DNA from: Clostridiales bacterium
GTDB taxonomy: Bacteria; Bacillota; Clostridia; Saccharofermentanales; Saccharofermentanaceae
Reading direction: 5' to 3'
DNA: 64,000 nt
Assembly (NCBI GenBank): GCA_017480325.1
Contig: JAFVAY010000015.1
Coordinates: 1-64,000, forward strand
The position numbers were made by a program, and so were the translations under genes. Positions 52,040-60,792 of the stretch are shown here, one piece after another; within the stretch, counting starts at the first letter, position 1; each line of letters opens with the position of its first letter. The notes beneath the pieces were generated by a model that worked only from the letters and a program-made list of their open reading frames with translations, was not told the origin of the DNA and made no database searches.

Positions 52040-53626
52040 TTAGAACTGATTATAGATAAACTGTGACGCATCGAAGCCTGCGCCGTATGCGCCGAATACC
52101 GCTACTGCCAGCAGCAGACACACACAGCTTAAGACAAACAGCGGATACCTGTCGTAGAGCCACTCTCTGACATCCGTCCCTTTAAGAAACTTCACGAGAC
52201 TTATAAGGAACACGATCACAATGGCAAGGCCTGCCACCAGATAATCCCCGCCCGACAGGCCTAGATTCATTAGCTCTCCTCCGAACAGCTTCCCGGCATT
52301 AAAGGTCGTGAACATCGACCCGAACATACGGAAGGTCACACCTACATCGCGGTAGCAATCAAAGAGCTTCAGCGAACTCATGAGAAGGAAGGTGCGAAGT
52401 ATCTCGAAGGCACCGTACCAGCCCTTGGTCTTGAGACCAAACCTGCCATGGAATCTCTCGTAAAGCGGCTCAAGCTCCTGAGACGCCATGATCACCACGA
52501 AGTTCATAAGGCCCCACACAACGAAATGCCACGCCGCACCGTGCCATATACCTGTCGCGAGCCACACGCAGAAGCATGAGATATAGACCGTGACTCTCTT
52601 CCCTATAGCGTTACCGAGATGATTACGGGACCACTTGGACAGCTTAAGCATCCTGGAAGATACTGACAGAGGAAAGAATATATAATCCGTGAACCATGTT
52701 CCCATGGTGATGTGCCAGCGGTTCCAGTACTCCTTGATATTCTTCGAGAAGTAAGGAAGGTCGAAGTTCTCCTTGACGGTAATTCCCAGCATCTGAGCGA
52801 TACCTATGGTGATATCGATGCCTCCTGTGAAGTCACAGTAAAGCTGAGCCGCATAGAACATCATGACCACGAACACGAAGGCCCCCTTATACTCATCGGG
52901 AGACTCGGTCAGAGTCTTAAGACCTATCACCAGCCTGTCGGCAATTACAAGCTTCTTGAAGTAGCCGAAGAGTATCCTTATAAAGCCGTAGCTTACATTT
53001 CTGAAGTCAAAGGGCTTCGGATCATATAAAGTCTTCGACAGGTCCTCGTATCTGCTTATAGGGCCCTGCACCAGCTGGGGAAAGAAGGATACGAAGAGAA
53101 GAAATTTCCAGAAGTTCTTCTGTGCCTTACAGGTTCCTCTTGCCACATCGATGGAGTAAGAGACAGTCTGGAAGGTATAGAAGGATATTCCCATGGGGAT
53201 GATCACATTAACGAAGGATAGGGGCTCACCGCCTCTTACGGCGTTAATGTTCTCGATAAAGAAATTGATGTACTTGGTGTAAGCCAGAATACCGAGGTTG
53301 ATTATAAGTGACAGCGCCAGAAGAAGCCTCGTGACCCTTGTGGTGGTCGCCTTGTACTTCTTCTTGACATCGGCATCCATATCGGCCTTGTTGGCCTTAA
53401 GATAAGCCTTGCGCTTAGCATTATAATCCTCGGTAATATCTGCAATTATAAATGCCGTCAGTGCCGTTACGAATATGAATATAAGATACCTGGGATCTGC
53501 GAAGAAGTAGAACCCGAGGCTCGCGATTAGCAGAAGCCCCCACCTCTCGTTATGAGGAACGAAGGCGTAATAGGTAAGAACCAGTATCGCTACGAAAAGA
53601 ACGAACGGCAGCGAGGTAAAGAGCAT
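52040..53626 (-). CDS. MBOAT O-acyltransferase (DltB/AlgI-like)
   Basis: About 528 residues with eleven or more predicted helices. 'FVNVIIPMGISFYTFQTVSYSIDV' and the catalytic His in TGIWHGAAWHFVVWG are clear family hallmarks of AlgI/DltB. It moves acyl groups from a cytoplasmic carrier across the membrane to surface acceptors. The ATG at 53626 overlaps the carrier protein stop (ATGA) with AGGAGG before it. Substrate, whether D-alanine, another amino acid, or an acyl chain, cannot be told from sequence. Confidence 0.93.
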   Translation of the reverse strand: MLFTSLPFVLFVAILVLTYYAFVPHNERWGLLLIASLGFYFFADPRYLIFIFVTALTAFIIADITEDYNAKRKAYLKANKADMDADVKKKYKATTTRVTRLLLALSLIINLGILAYTKYINFFIENINAVRGGEPLSFVNVIIPMGISFYTFQTVSYSIDVARGTCKAQKNFWKFLLFVSFFPQLVQGPISRYEDLSKTLYDPKPFDFRNVSYGFIRILFGYFKKLVIADRLVIGLKTLTESPDEYKGAFVFVVMMFYAAQLYCDFTGGIDITIGIAQMLGITVKENFDLPYFSKNIKEYWNRWHITMGTWFTDYIFFPLSVSSRMLKLSKWSRNHLGNAIGKRVTVYISCFCVWLATGIWHGAAWHFVVWGLMNFVVIMASQELEPLYERFHGRFGLKTKGWYGAFEILRTFLLMSSLKLFDCYRDVGVTFRMFGSMFTTFNAGKLFGGELMNLGLSGGDYLVAGLAIVIVFLISLVKFLKGTDVREWLYDRYPLFVLSCVCLLLAVAVFGAYGAGFDASQFIYNQF

Positions 53627-53853
53627 CAGTCCTCCTGAAGCCTCGTTATAAGCTCCCACAGAGCCTTAGCGGAATTAAAGTTCTCCGGCACGAGCTCCTT
53701 AGCTGGGATGGTGACATCGAATCTGTCATCCACCTCAGACACGATAGATACGATATCGAAGGAATCAAGTATCTTATCGTCAATCAACGTGGTACATGTA
53801 TTAAAATCCACGTCAGAGTGCAAGTCCTTCAAAATCTCGATCAATTCATCCAT
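53626..53853 (-). CDS. Acyl/aminoacyl carrier protein (DltC-like)
   Basis: 75 residues, four-helix carrier fold. The phosphopantetheine Ser is in ILDSFDIVSIV (Ser about 34). Very acidic, as usual. Located between the adenylating enzyme and MBOAT genes, so it should carry the activated amino acid or acyl group between them, as DltC does. Coupled to the MBOAT gene by ATGA; 19 bp after the adenylating enzyme gene. Confidence 0.93.
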   Translation of the reverse strand: MDELIEILKDLHSDVDFNTCTTLIDDKILDSFDIVSIVSEVDDRFDVTIPAKELVPENFNSAKALWELITRLQED

Positions 53854-53872
53854 TGTATTTTAATCTCCTTTG

Positions 53873-55369
53873 TTATCCTTCTGACAGCTGTGTCAGTCCC
53901 TTACGATCGATCTTGCCGTTAGGCGTCAGGGGCATCGCCGTAAGCTTATGAGTCTTCGTGGGCACCATATAACGGGGAAGCTTCTCCTTAAGGTACGAGA
54001 GCATCTCCGCCTCCTCGGGGCCACCCTCATAGTATAACTCAATACGATCCTTTTTCTTAAGGTAGACCGCACATGATGAACTGACGCCCTTTATGGAGTT
54101 TACGTCGGCCTCTATCTCCCCGAGCTCGACACGGTGCCCCATGTGCTTGATCTGGAAGTCCTTACGGGACACGAACACCAGCTCTCCCCTCTCGTTACGG
54201 CGGGCGATATCACCGGTCCTGTAGATGATCTCGGGATATCTGTCGTTAAGAGGATTCTGAACGAAGGCCTCCGAGGTCCTCTCCTTATCCTGATAGTAGC
54301 CCAGAGTGACGCAGGTTCCTCTCATACATATCTCGCCCTCATCCGAGAGCTTATCGTTCTCATCAAGAAGGAAGATATCCACATTCTCGAAGGGCCTGCC
54401 GAGAGGTATCACGTCATCCTTCTCAAAGTCCCTGTCCACCTCGTAGTACATAGACACTCCCGTGGTCTCGGTAGGTCCGTAGAGGTTTATGTATCTGACA
54501 TCAGGCAGAGCCTTCTTCCAGCGCTTGTACTGCTTTATGGGGAAGACCTCTCCGCCGAAGCCCACGAGCTTAAGGTACTGAGGCATTACCTCATCGAAGG
54601 CCCCGAAGGCGGATATCATGGTAAGTGCCGACACCACCCAGCACAGCGTGTTGATCTTATATTCATTAAGAAACTCCACCAGCTTGACCGGGAACATGAA
54701 CAGCGTATGCGGTATTATCACCGTCTCGCAGCCAAGCTTGATGGTAGGATAGATATCCTTCAACGAAGCATCGAAGTAGAACGGTGTCTGGGAACCGAAT
54801 ACTGTGTCTTCGTCAAATCTCATTACTTCACAGAAGCTCTCTATATAGTCGATTAAGCTTCTGTGACACACCGCGACTCCCTTAGGGATCCCGGTAGAGC
54901 CTGAAGTGTACATGATATACGCGGGGTCTGTGTCGATCATGGAGGAGCGGAGCTTCGTAAGTGCTTCTGCATCCTCTTCACCGCGACTTATGGACTCCCA
55001 GGAATATACGGTAGCATCTCCTGCGAACTTAGAGGCGTTCTCTTCAGTATCCTCACCGAAGATCACTGCGCGGGGCTTTAGGTTCTCGAATATAAGTCTG
55101 ATCCTTGTGGCAGGCATCTCGTCGTCGATAGGAACATAGAAGCAGCCCGCCTGAAGCACCGCCATAAATGCTGCGATCTGAGCCGGGGTCTTACTCATGT
55201 ATACGGCAACAGGCTCACGGCTTATCCCGTCACGAAGAAGAGCCGATCCCGCTCTACGGGACATGAGATCGAGCTGACCGAAGGTCAGAGCAGTCTTCTC
55301 ATCTCTGAACGCGATCTTAGACGGGTAAGCGGATGCGGTCTTATCAAGATACTCGAGAACATTACGCAT
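53873..55369 (-). CDS. AMP-binding adenylating enzyme (DltA-like)
   Basis: About 498 residues. Core motifs: MYTSGSTGIPKGV (A3, about 150), NLYGPTETT (A5, about 290), YRTGD (A7) and NGKIDRK with the catalytic Lys (A10) at the C-terminus. Length and context match D-alanine:carrier protein ligases, but the motif wording is also like NRPS adenylation domains, so the amino acid may not be D-alanine. Start MRNVLEYL at 55369 lies just before the stop of the upstream transglutaminase-like gene (2-bp gap). Loads the carrier protein encoded next. Confidence 0.92.
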   Translation of the reverse strand: MRNVLEYLDKTASAYPSKIAFRDEKTALTFGQLDLMSRRAGSALLRDGISREPVAVYMSKTPAQIAAFMAVLQAGCFYVPIDDEMPATRIRLIFENLKPRAVIFGEDTEENASKFAGDATVYSWESISRGEEDAEALTKLRSSMIDTDPAYIMYTSGSTGIPKGVAVCHRSLIDYIESFCEVMRFDEDTVFGSQTPFYFDASLKDIYPTIKLGCETVIIPHTLFMFPVKLVEFLNEYKINTLCWVVSALTMISAFGAFDEVMPQYLKLVGFGGEVFPIKQYKRWKKALPDVRYINLYGPTETTGVSMYYEVDRDFEKDDVIPLGRPFENVDIFLLDENDKLSDEGEICMRGTCVTLGYYQDKERTSEAFVQNPLNDRYPEIIYRTGDIARRNERGELVFVSRKDFQIKHMGHRVELGEIEADVNSIKGVSSSCAVYLKKKDRIELYYEGGPEEAEMLSYLKEKLPRYMVPTKTHKLTAMPLTPNGKIDRKGLTQLSEG

Positions 55370-55370
55370 A

Positions 55371-56648
55371 TCAGAAATCTCCCACTTCAAGTGTACTGTA
55401 GTTCACGTATTGCTGCACCGAATCCTGTGCCACGTTGTACTCGGCATAAAGCTCGGTGTCGTAGCCGTGGTCGCTGTGGTTAAGGTCGTTATAGGCATAC
55501 ATAAAGTAGTAGCCCTCGTGATAGTAGGCATAGCAGGAATCGCAGTGATACCACACTCCGTTGAGCTTAACCAGATTCCAGTAGTGAGGCGACCATGTGA
55601 TCGGATAGCGCTCGACCAGCATGTTAGGGATGCCGGCGTTATCAAGGAATGCTCTGCAGACCGCGTAGTACGTGAAGCAGTCGCCCTGGAAGGTAGTAAG
55701 CCCGTCATATGCGCCCACGGTCCAGTCTATCTTATCCGAGGTACCGATATAGTGGATGTAGTTATGCACCCAGTTGAATATGCGAAAAGCCTTCTGCACA
55801 TCCGTCATATCCTCATCATAGATGCTGTACTGCTCGATCATCTGATCACAAAGCTCGTAGAGTTCCTCAGGCTCATAATATCTCTCCGGTCTTACTCTGA
55901 AAGATATATTGACGGTTACGGATGAGCTGTTACCGTTCTCATCAGTCGCGATGTAAGTAACCGGGAATGAAGACGAGATGTGATTATTCACCTGTGAATT
56001 ATCGACAGTAAGTACCGGATCCGTATCGTAGTTATCGGTTACGGTAATTCCGTCAAGGTATGATATCGACTCACCAACGAAGCCCTCGAGATCATGAGCT
56101 CCGTAGATCAGAGGTGCAGTGTGATCGTCCACAACTGTGAACGGGACATCAACAACAGTCTCATTGCCCGACGGGTCCGTTAAGGAGACCTGGAAAGTGA
56201 ACTCACCTCCGACCGATACATCGGGCTCGGTCTTATACGCGATGGTGACCGGCGCCAGATCATATACATCAGTCACCACCGAAGAGGCCTCGGGAAGCTG
56301 ATCACAGTAGATAGTCTGAGGTACAGCCTCGCCTACAGGAGCGGTGGTATCCACCACATTAAGGATCACATTCTCATGAACACCGCTGAAGTCCAGTATC
56401 AGCTTGTAGGAACCGGGAACATCGGTATCTATGGCAGTTATATCGGTATAGAACATAATCTCCGGAACGGGCTCGATTATAAAGTCATTAAGATCGATCG
56501 GCGTGCCGGTCTCTATGGTTACCTCGTGATTGATCTTGGCCTTCTGGTCGTGAACATACTTAAGATCGAAGACTGTAGCGCCGAGTATCAATCCCGCGAG
56601 AACTGCGGCTACGGTAAGAAGGACGGTTATAATCTTAGACTTATTCAT
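55371..56648 (-). CDS. Membrane-anchored Ig-like/transglutaminase-like protein 3
   Basis: The protein has 425 residues. An N-terminal membrane helix (about 7-27), then two or three Ig-like repeats marked by 'VDTTAPVGEAVPQTIY', 'TDPSGNETVVDVPFTVVDDHTAP' and 'ATDENGNSSSVTV' (about 40-255), and a transglutaminase-like core (about 270-400) with Cys in FQGDCFTYYAVCRAF, His in SPHYWNLVKL and Asp in HCDSC. Third of three tandem paralogues, coupled by ATGA to paralogue 2 and followed at once by the DltA-like gene. The active site looks complete and faces outward. Cross-linking, amidase or acyl-transfer activity is possible. Confidence 0.85.
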   Translation of the reverse strand: MNKSKIITVLLTVAAVLAGLILGATVFDLKYVHDQKAKINHEVTIETGTPIDLNDFIIEPVPEIMFYTDITAIDTDVPGSYKLILDFSGVHENVILNVVDTTAPVGEAVPQTIYCDQLPEASSVVTDVYDLAPVTIAYKTEPDVSVGGEFTFQVSLTDPSGNETVVDVPFTVVDDHTAPLIYGAHDLEGFVGESISYLDGITVTDNYDTDPVLTVDNSQVNNHISSSFPVTYIATDENGNSSSVTVNISFRVRPERYYEPEELYELCDQMIEQYSIYDEDMTDVQKAFRIFNWVHNYIHYIGTSDKIDWTVGAYDGLTTFQGDCFTYYAVCRAFLDNAGIPNMLVERYPITWSPHYWNLVKLNGVWYHCDSCYAYYHEGYYFMYAYNDLNHSDHGYDTELYAEYNVAQDSVQQYVNYSTLEVGDF

Positions 56649-58000
56649 TCCTGAGCCTCCCTTACGGTAAGAGTCTCATAATCAAGTCTGTCCTGAACCG
56701 ACTCGGTCGCCACAGTGACTCCCTCGGGAAGAGTGGAAGGATCGTAGCTGTTATTGCCGGGATCAAGCTCGGCATCAGTATACATGAAGATGTAGGTAAG
56801 CTCCGTCATGCTCAAGAATACACAGGCATCGCAGTGATACCACTGACCGTCGATCTTAACAAGATTCCAGTAGTGGCTTGATATATTGATAGGATATCTT
56901 TCTACCGTAATACTCTCGATCCCCACAGCACCCAGCATGGCGCGGGTCATGGCCATGTAATTGAAGCAGTCGCCGTACATCGTGGTAAGAGCATCATATG
57001 CTCCGGCTGTCCAGTCGCACTTGTCCGAATCCATCATATAGTGAAGATGCTCATGAACCCATGCGACTATCCTGAAGGCCTTCTCCATATCGCTCATGGA
57101 ATCATCACATATATCGTTCTCATCTATTATCTGTCGTGCAAGCTCGTAAAGCTCCTCCGGCTCGTAGTACCTCTCAGGTCTAATGCGAAGATGAAGCGTA
57201 ACCGTTGTGGAGGTCTCATTGCCCTGATCGTCCCATGCGCGATAGGTCACGGGATAATAGCCCTCCTCCGTAACAGCAACAGAGGATGTATCCACCTCTA
57301 AGTCAGGCTCAGGATCATAATCATCAGTAACGGTGATCCCGTCCATATAGACGATAGCATCACCTATGAAAGCCTCCATGTCATGAGGTCCGTATATGAG
57401 AGGGGCAGTATGGTCATCAATAACCGTGAACGGCACATTAATTACCGACTCGTTGCCGCTCGCATCCGTTAGCTTGACCGGAACATCATATGAGCCGGTG
57501 GCAAGGCTCTCGGGCATCGCTTCGGCGTAAGAGACTGTAACCGTCGCCAGATCGGATATCCCGGTCACGGTATCGGAAGCCGAAGGAAGTCCGTCGGGAT
57601 AGACAGTCTGAGGAACAGGCTCGGCCGTAGGCGGAGTGGTATCAACGATATTAAGAACTACATCTCTTGTGACCTCAATGTGATTTCCCGCCTTTAAGGT
57701 AAGTCCGTAAACCGCGGGAACAGTAGTGTCTATACCCGATACATCAGTGGTAAACACCGCGTTATTGATCCTCCCTCCAGTGAATGCATTGATATCGATA
57801 GGCGTGCCGGTCTCTATCGTAGCTTCGGGGATGATCTTAGACACCAGGAAACGCCTGTAGCCTATAAGCCCTGCAACAGCAACTGCGGCGATACCTAGTA
57901 ACACAAGAAGCACGTTGACTACCTTCCTGACGCGTCTTCTCTTTATTCTGTCTGAGGTCTTTACCCTCTTACGCTTGCCGTCTGTAACGTGTGTTCTCAT
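56645..58000 (-). CDS. Membrane-anchored Ig-like/transglutaminase-like protein 2
   Basis: The protein has 451 residues. A long basic cytoplasmic N-terminus (KRKRVKTSDRIKRRRVRK, about 8-26), one membrane helix (about 29-48), Ig-like repeats ('VDTTPPTAEPVPQTVY', 'TDASGNESVINVPFTVIDDHTAP', 'AWDDQGNETSTTV'), then a transglutaminase-like core with Cys in MYGDCFNYMAMTRAM, His in SSHYWNLVKI and Asp in HCDACV. All catalytic residues present. Coupled to both paralogues by ATGA overlaps. The three paralogues share 'RPERYYEPEELYEL' as a linker before the core. Confidence 0.85.
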   Translation of the reverse strand: MRTHVTDGKRKRVKTSDRIKRRRVRKVVNVLLVLLGIAAVAVAGLIGYRRFLVSKIIPEATIETGTPIDINAFTGGRINNAVFTTDVSGIDTTVPAVYGLTLKAGNHIEVTRDVVLNIVDTTPPTAEPVPQTVYPDGLPSASDTVTGISDLATVTVSYAEAMPESLATGSYDVPVKLTDASGNESVINVPFTVIDDHTAPLIYGPHDMEAFIGDAIVYMDGITVTDDYDPEPDLEVDTSSVAVTEEGYYPVTYRAWDDQGNETSTTVTLHLRIRPERYYEPEELYELARQIIDENDICDDSMSDMEKAFRIVAWVHEHLHYMMDSDKCDWTAGAYDALTTMYGDCFNYMAMTRAMLGAVGIESITVERYPINISSHYWNLVKIDGQWYHCDACVFLSMTELTYIFMYTDAELDPGNNSYDPSTLPEGVTVATESVQDRLDYETLTVREAQE

Positions 58001-59310
58001 TCCGGCTCCGCCATGGTGAAATTCGTAAAGTCAAGTCTGTCCTGAACCGAGGTGGTTGCTCTCGGAGGAACAGTCGCTCCGTTAAAGTCGTGGTGATGAT
58101 CAAGCTCATCATCGATCTGCATAAATACGAAGCCCGATGTATCTGCAAAGTCACAGGCATCGCAGTGATACCACTGACCGTTGATCTTAATAAGATTCCA
58201 GTAGTGCGCCGAAGTGACTATAGGATATCTCTCGACTCTTACATTCTCGATGCCCGCCACATCCAGCATAGCTCTGCAGACTGCATAATAGGTGTAGCAG
58301 TCACCGGTATGCGTGTCGAAGCCGTCGGTAGCTGCGATAGTCCAGTCAGACTTATCCGAGGTGCCCGTATACCAGATATTACGATTCGCCCAGTTGAAGA
58401 TCCTGAAGGCTACCTCCACGTCTGTGAAGCTTGTTATAGGCTCGCCTCTTAGCACCTGGTTATAGAGAACGTCTGCAGCATAGGAATAAACCTCACGTCT
58501 GTCCAGAGACACCTGAGGCTCTACCTCGAGAATAATATCCGCTACCTTCGATGTGGAATTACCATGAGCATCAGTCGCGATATAAGTGATCTGGTAAACT
58601 CCGGGAGTCTCCATATCCACCTGCGACAGATCGACCTCCACTGAAGGCTCCGGATCATAATCGTCACTCACCTCGACGCCGTCCATATAGGAGACGTTGC
58701 CTCCGATATAGGCATAGATACTCTCAGGAACAGTAAGCTCAGGCGCCTGCTCATCTGCCGTTACGTCAAAGGGCACATTAACAATTGTCTCATTTCCGTA
58801 AGCATCCGTGAGTCTCACGGGCACATCGTATTGTCCTCCCTCAAGAGGAGCCGTCATATCATTTACGTAAGAGACGGATACCGGAGCCAGATCGAATATG
58901 CCGGTAACCGTATCAGAAGCTGAGGGCACATCATCCTGGAAAAGGGTCTGAGGCACCGCAACACCGGCAGGAGCCGTCGTGTCAACGATATCGATAACTA
59001 CCTCCCGCGTTATTCCCAGATTCTTGACCTTAAGCTGATATGAACCGGGGATCAGAGTATTGATCTGCGATACATCGGTTATAAATCCGTTCATAGGAAG
59101 CTCTTCCTTCAGGAAAAGATCCAGCGTGATCAGCTCACCGGTCTCGATGGTAACACGCTCGTTAACGTTATCTCTTTGCTTCCTGTAAACCTTAACGCCG
59201 TAGCCCATATCAAGGGCCAGAAGACCAAGAGCTACGATACCCAAGATCACATTGATAAGAGCAAAGCCGCCCTTTCCCCTGTTCTCCTTCACGGAAGGAT
59301 CACTTCTCAA
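57997..59310 (-). CDS. Membrane-anchored Ig-like/transglutaminase-like protein 1
   Basis: The protein has 437 residues. One membrane helix near residues 17-38, then Ig-like repeats ('VDTTAPAGVAVPQTLF', 'TDAYGNETIVNVPFDV', 'ATDAHGNSTSKVADI') to about residue 260, and a transglutaminase-like core with Cys in HTGDCYTYYAVCRAM, His in SAHYWNLIKI and Asp in HCDACD. First of three tandem copies. Its start lies 11 bp inside the end of purF, so the whole group is probably transcribed from the purF side. Acts outside the cell; substrate unknown. Confidence 0.85.
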   Translation of the reverse strand: MRSDPSVKENRGKGGFALINVILGIVALGLLALDMGYGVKVYRKQRDNVNERVTIETGELITLDLFLKEELPMNGFITDVSQINTLIPGSYQLKVKNLGITREVVIDIVDTTAPAGVAVPQTLFQDDVPSASDTVTGIFDLAPVSVSYVNDMTAPLEGGQYDVPVRLTDAYGNETIVNVPFDVTADEQAPELTVPESIYAYIGGNVSYMDGVEVSDDYDPEPSVEVDLSQVDMETPGVYQITYIATDAHGNSTSKVADIILEVEPQVSLDRREVYSYAADVLYNQVLRGEPITSFTDVEVAFRIFNWANRNIWYTGTSDKSDWTIAATDGFDTHTGDCYTYYAVCRAMLDVAGIENVRVERYPIVTSAHYWNLIKINGQWYHCDACDFADTSGFVFMQIDDELDHHHDFNGATVPPRATTSVQDRLDFTNFTMAEPE

Positions 59311-60718
59311 GAGCTTCGCCTCCTCCCTTAAGAAGATCTATACCGGTCTGCTCATTGGGATAATCACCCGTGAAGCAGGCATCACAGTATATCTTCTCTT
59401 CATTCTCCCGAAGACCCAGCATACGGTTAAGAGAATTGATATCAAGATACCCCAGAGAATCCGCTCCGATTATATCCCTGATCTCGGGAATTGAATATTT
59501 ACATGCTATCAGCTTCTCGCGGGAAGGCACATCCGTTCCGTAGAAGCAGGGATAAAGGAACGGCGGTGAGGATATCCTTACATGGACCTCCAGCGCTCCC
59601 GCCTGCCTCAGCATTCTAACGATATTGGCAATGGTGGTACCTCTTACTATGGAGTCATCGGTCATGACGACACGCTTGCCCTTAACAGCAGACTCGATGG
59701 GATTAAGCTTGATCCTTACGGAATCCGCTCTTTGCTCCTGGGAGGGCTTAATGAAGGTCCTTCCCACGTAATTATTCTTAACAAAGCCCTTAACGTAAGG
59801 AATGCCCGATGCCTGAGAGAAGCCCAGCGCCGCATCGATACCGGACTCGGGAACTCCGATCACTATGTCCGCATCCACAGGATGCTGCTCATAAAGAAGC
59901 TTGCCCGCTTCTATCCTCGAATCGTAGACCGAGATGCCGTCAATAACGCTGTCAGGCCTCGCGAAGTAAATATACTCGAATACACAGCCCGCCTTACGTC
60001 TCGCGGGAGTCTGAACAGAAGTAACCCCGTTCTCATCAGCGATCACGATCTCTCCGGGCTTCACATCTCTTATATAAGTCGCACCGCAAGCCACCAGGGC
60101 ACAGGTCTCCGACGCGAACACCGTATCGCCGTTAAGCTCGCCCATAACCAGAGGCTTAAGTCCATAGGGGTCTCTGGCAGCGATGAGCTTTCTGGGGGAC
60201 ATGACAAGCAGCGCATATCCGCCCTCTATCCTTCTCATGACATTCTCCACAGCCACCTCGATGCTGGGAGACTTGGCTCTCTCCCCAGCCACCATATAAG
60301 CGATGACCTCAGAGTCCACCGTCGTCTGGAAGATAGCTCCGTTGTCCTCGAGCTCCCGACGAAGTGTATTGCAGTTCGTGAGATTGCCGTTATGGGCTAT
60401 GGAGATCGTACCCTTAACGTAATGAGTTACGAGAGGCTGAGCATTCTCCTTGGTGCTGGCACCGGTAGTGGAGTAGCGAACGTGACCTATGGCGATGCTT
60501 CCCTTAAGCCTGTCAAGCTTATCGGGAGTAAACACCTCTCCCACAAGGCCCATATCCTTAAGGCAGATTATCTCGGCATCGTTATTGACCGCGATACCGC
60601 AGCTCTCCTGGCCTCTGTGCTGCAGCGCGAAAAGCCCATAGTAGCAAGCCCGGGAGATTCCCTCTCCGCCGGACCTTGAATATATTCCGTAGACACCGCA
60701 CTCCTCGTGAACGCCCAT
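59300..60718 (-). CDS. purF: Amidophosphoribosyltransferase
   Basis: The protein has 472 residues. The N-terminal EECGVYGIY places the catalytic Cys after a very short propeptide; 'VMTDDSIVRGTTIANIVRML' is the PRPP-binding loop, and the late 'IYCDACFTGDYP' suggests the Fe-S type known from B. subtilis. First committed enzyme of purine synthesis. No other purine gene is in the window; instead it heads the transglutaminase/Dlt-like operon with an 11-bp overlap, which is a surprising partner. Confidence 0.96.
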   Translation of the reverse strand: MGVHEECGVYGIYSRSGGEGISRACYYGLFALQHRGQESCGIAVNNDAEIICLKDMGLVGEVFTPDKLDRLKGSIAIGHVRYSTTGASTKENAQPLVTHYVKGTISIAHNGNLTNCNTLRRELEDNGAIFQTTVDSEVIAYMVAGERAKSPSIEVAVENVMRRIEGGYALLVMSPRKLIAARDPYGLKPLVMGELNGDTVFASETCALVACGATYIRDVKPGEIVIADENGVTSVQTPARRKAGCVFEYIYFARPDSVIDGISVYDSRIEAGKLLYEQHPVDADIVIGVPESGIDAALGFSQASGIPYVKGFVKNNYVGRTFIKPSQEQRADSVRIKLNPIESAVKGKRVVMTDDSIVRGTTIANIVRMLRQAGALEVHVRISSPPFLYPCFYGTDVPSREKLIACKYSIPEIRDIIGADSLGYLDINSLNRMLGLRENEEKIYCDACFTGDYPNEQTGIDLLKGGGEALEK

Positions 60719-60776
60719 TACGCCTCCTTATTTACCACGATAAATTGTATCACTCCCCAACCAAAACGCTATATAT

Positions 60777-60792
60777 TATAATTAAACATATG
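60777..60792 (+). promoter_or_regulatory. TATAAT box placed for a leaderless radical SAM mRNA
   Basis: A TATAAT (60777-60782) sits 7 nt before the ATG at 60790, and no Shine-Dalgarno sequence is present. This geometry fits transcription starting at or next to the A of the ATG. No convincing -35 is seen at 16-18 bp, so the call is tentative. Confidence 0.35.

Noticed and set aside
59582..60679. 365-residue plus-strand frame
   Set aside because: Antisense shadow of purF; no recognisable domain.
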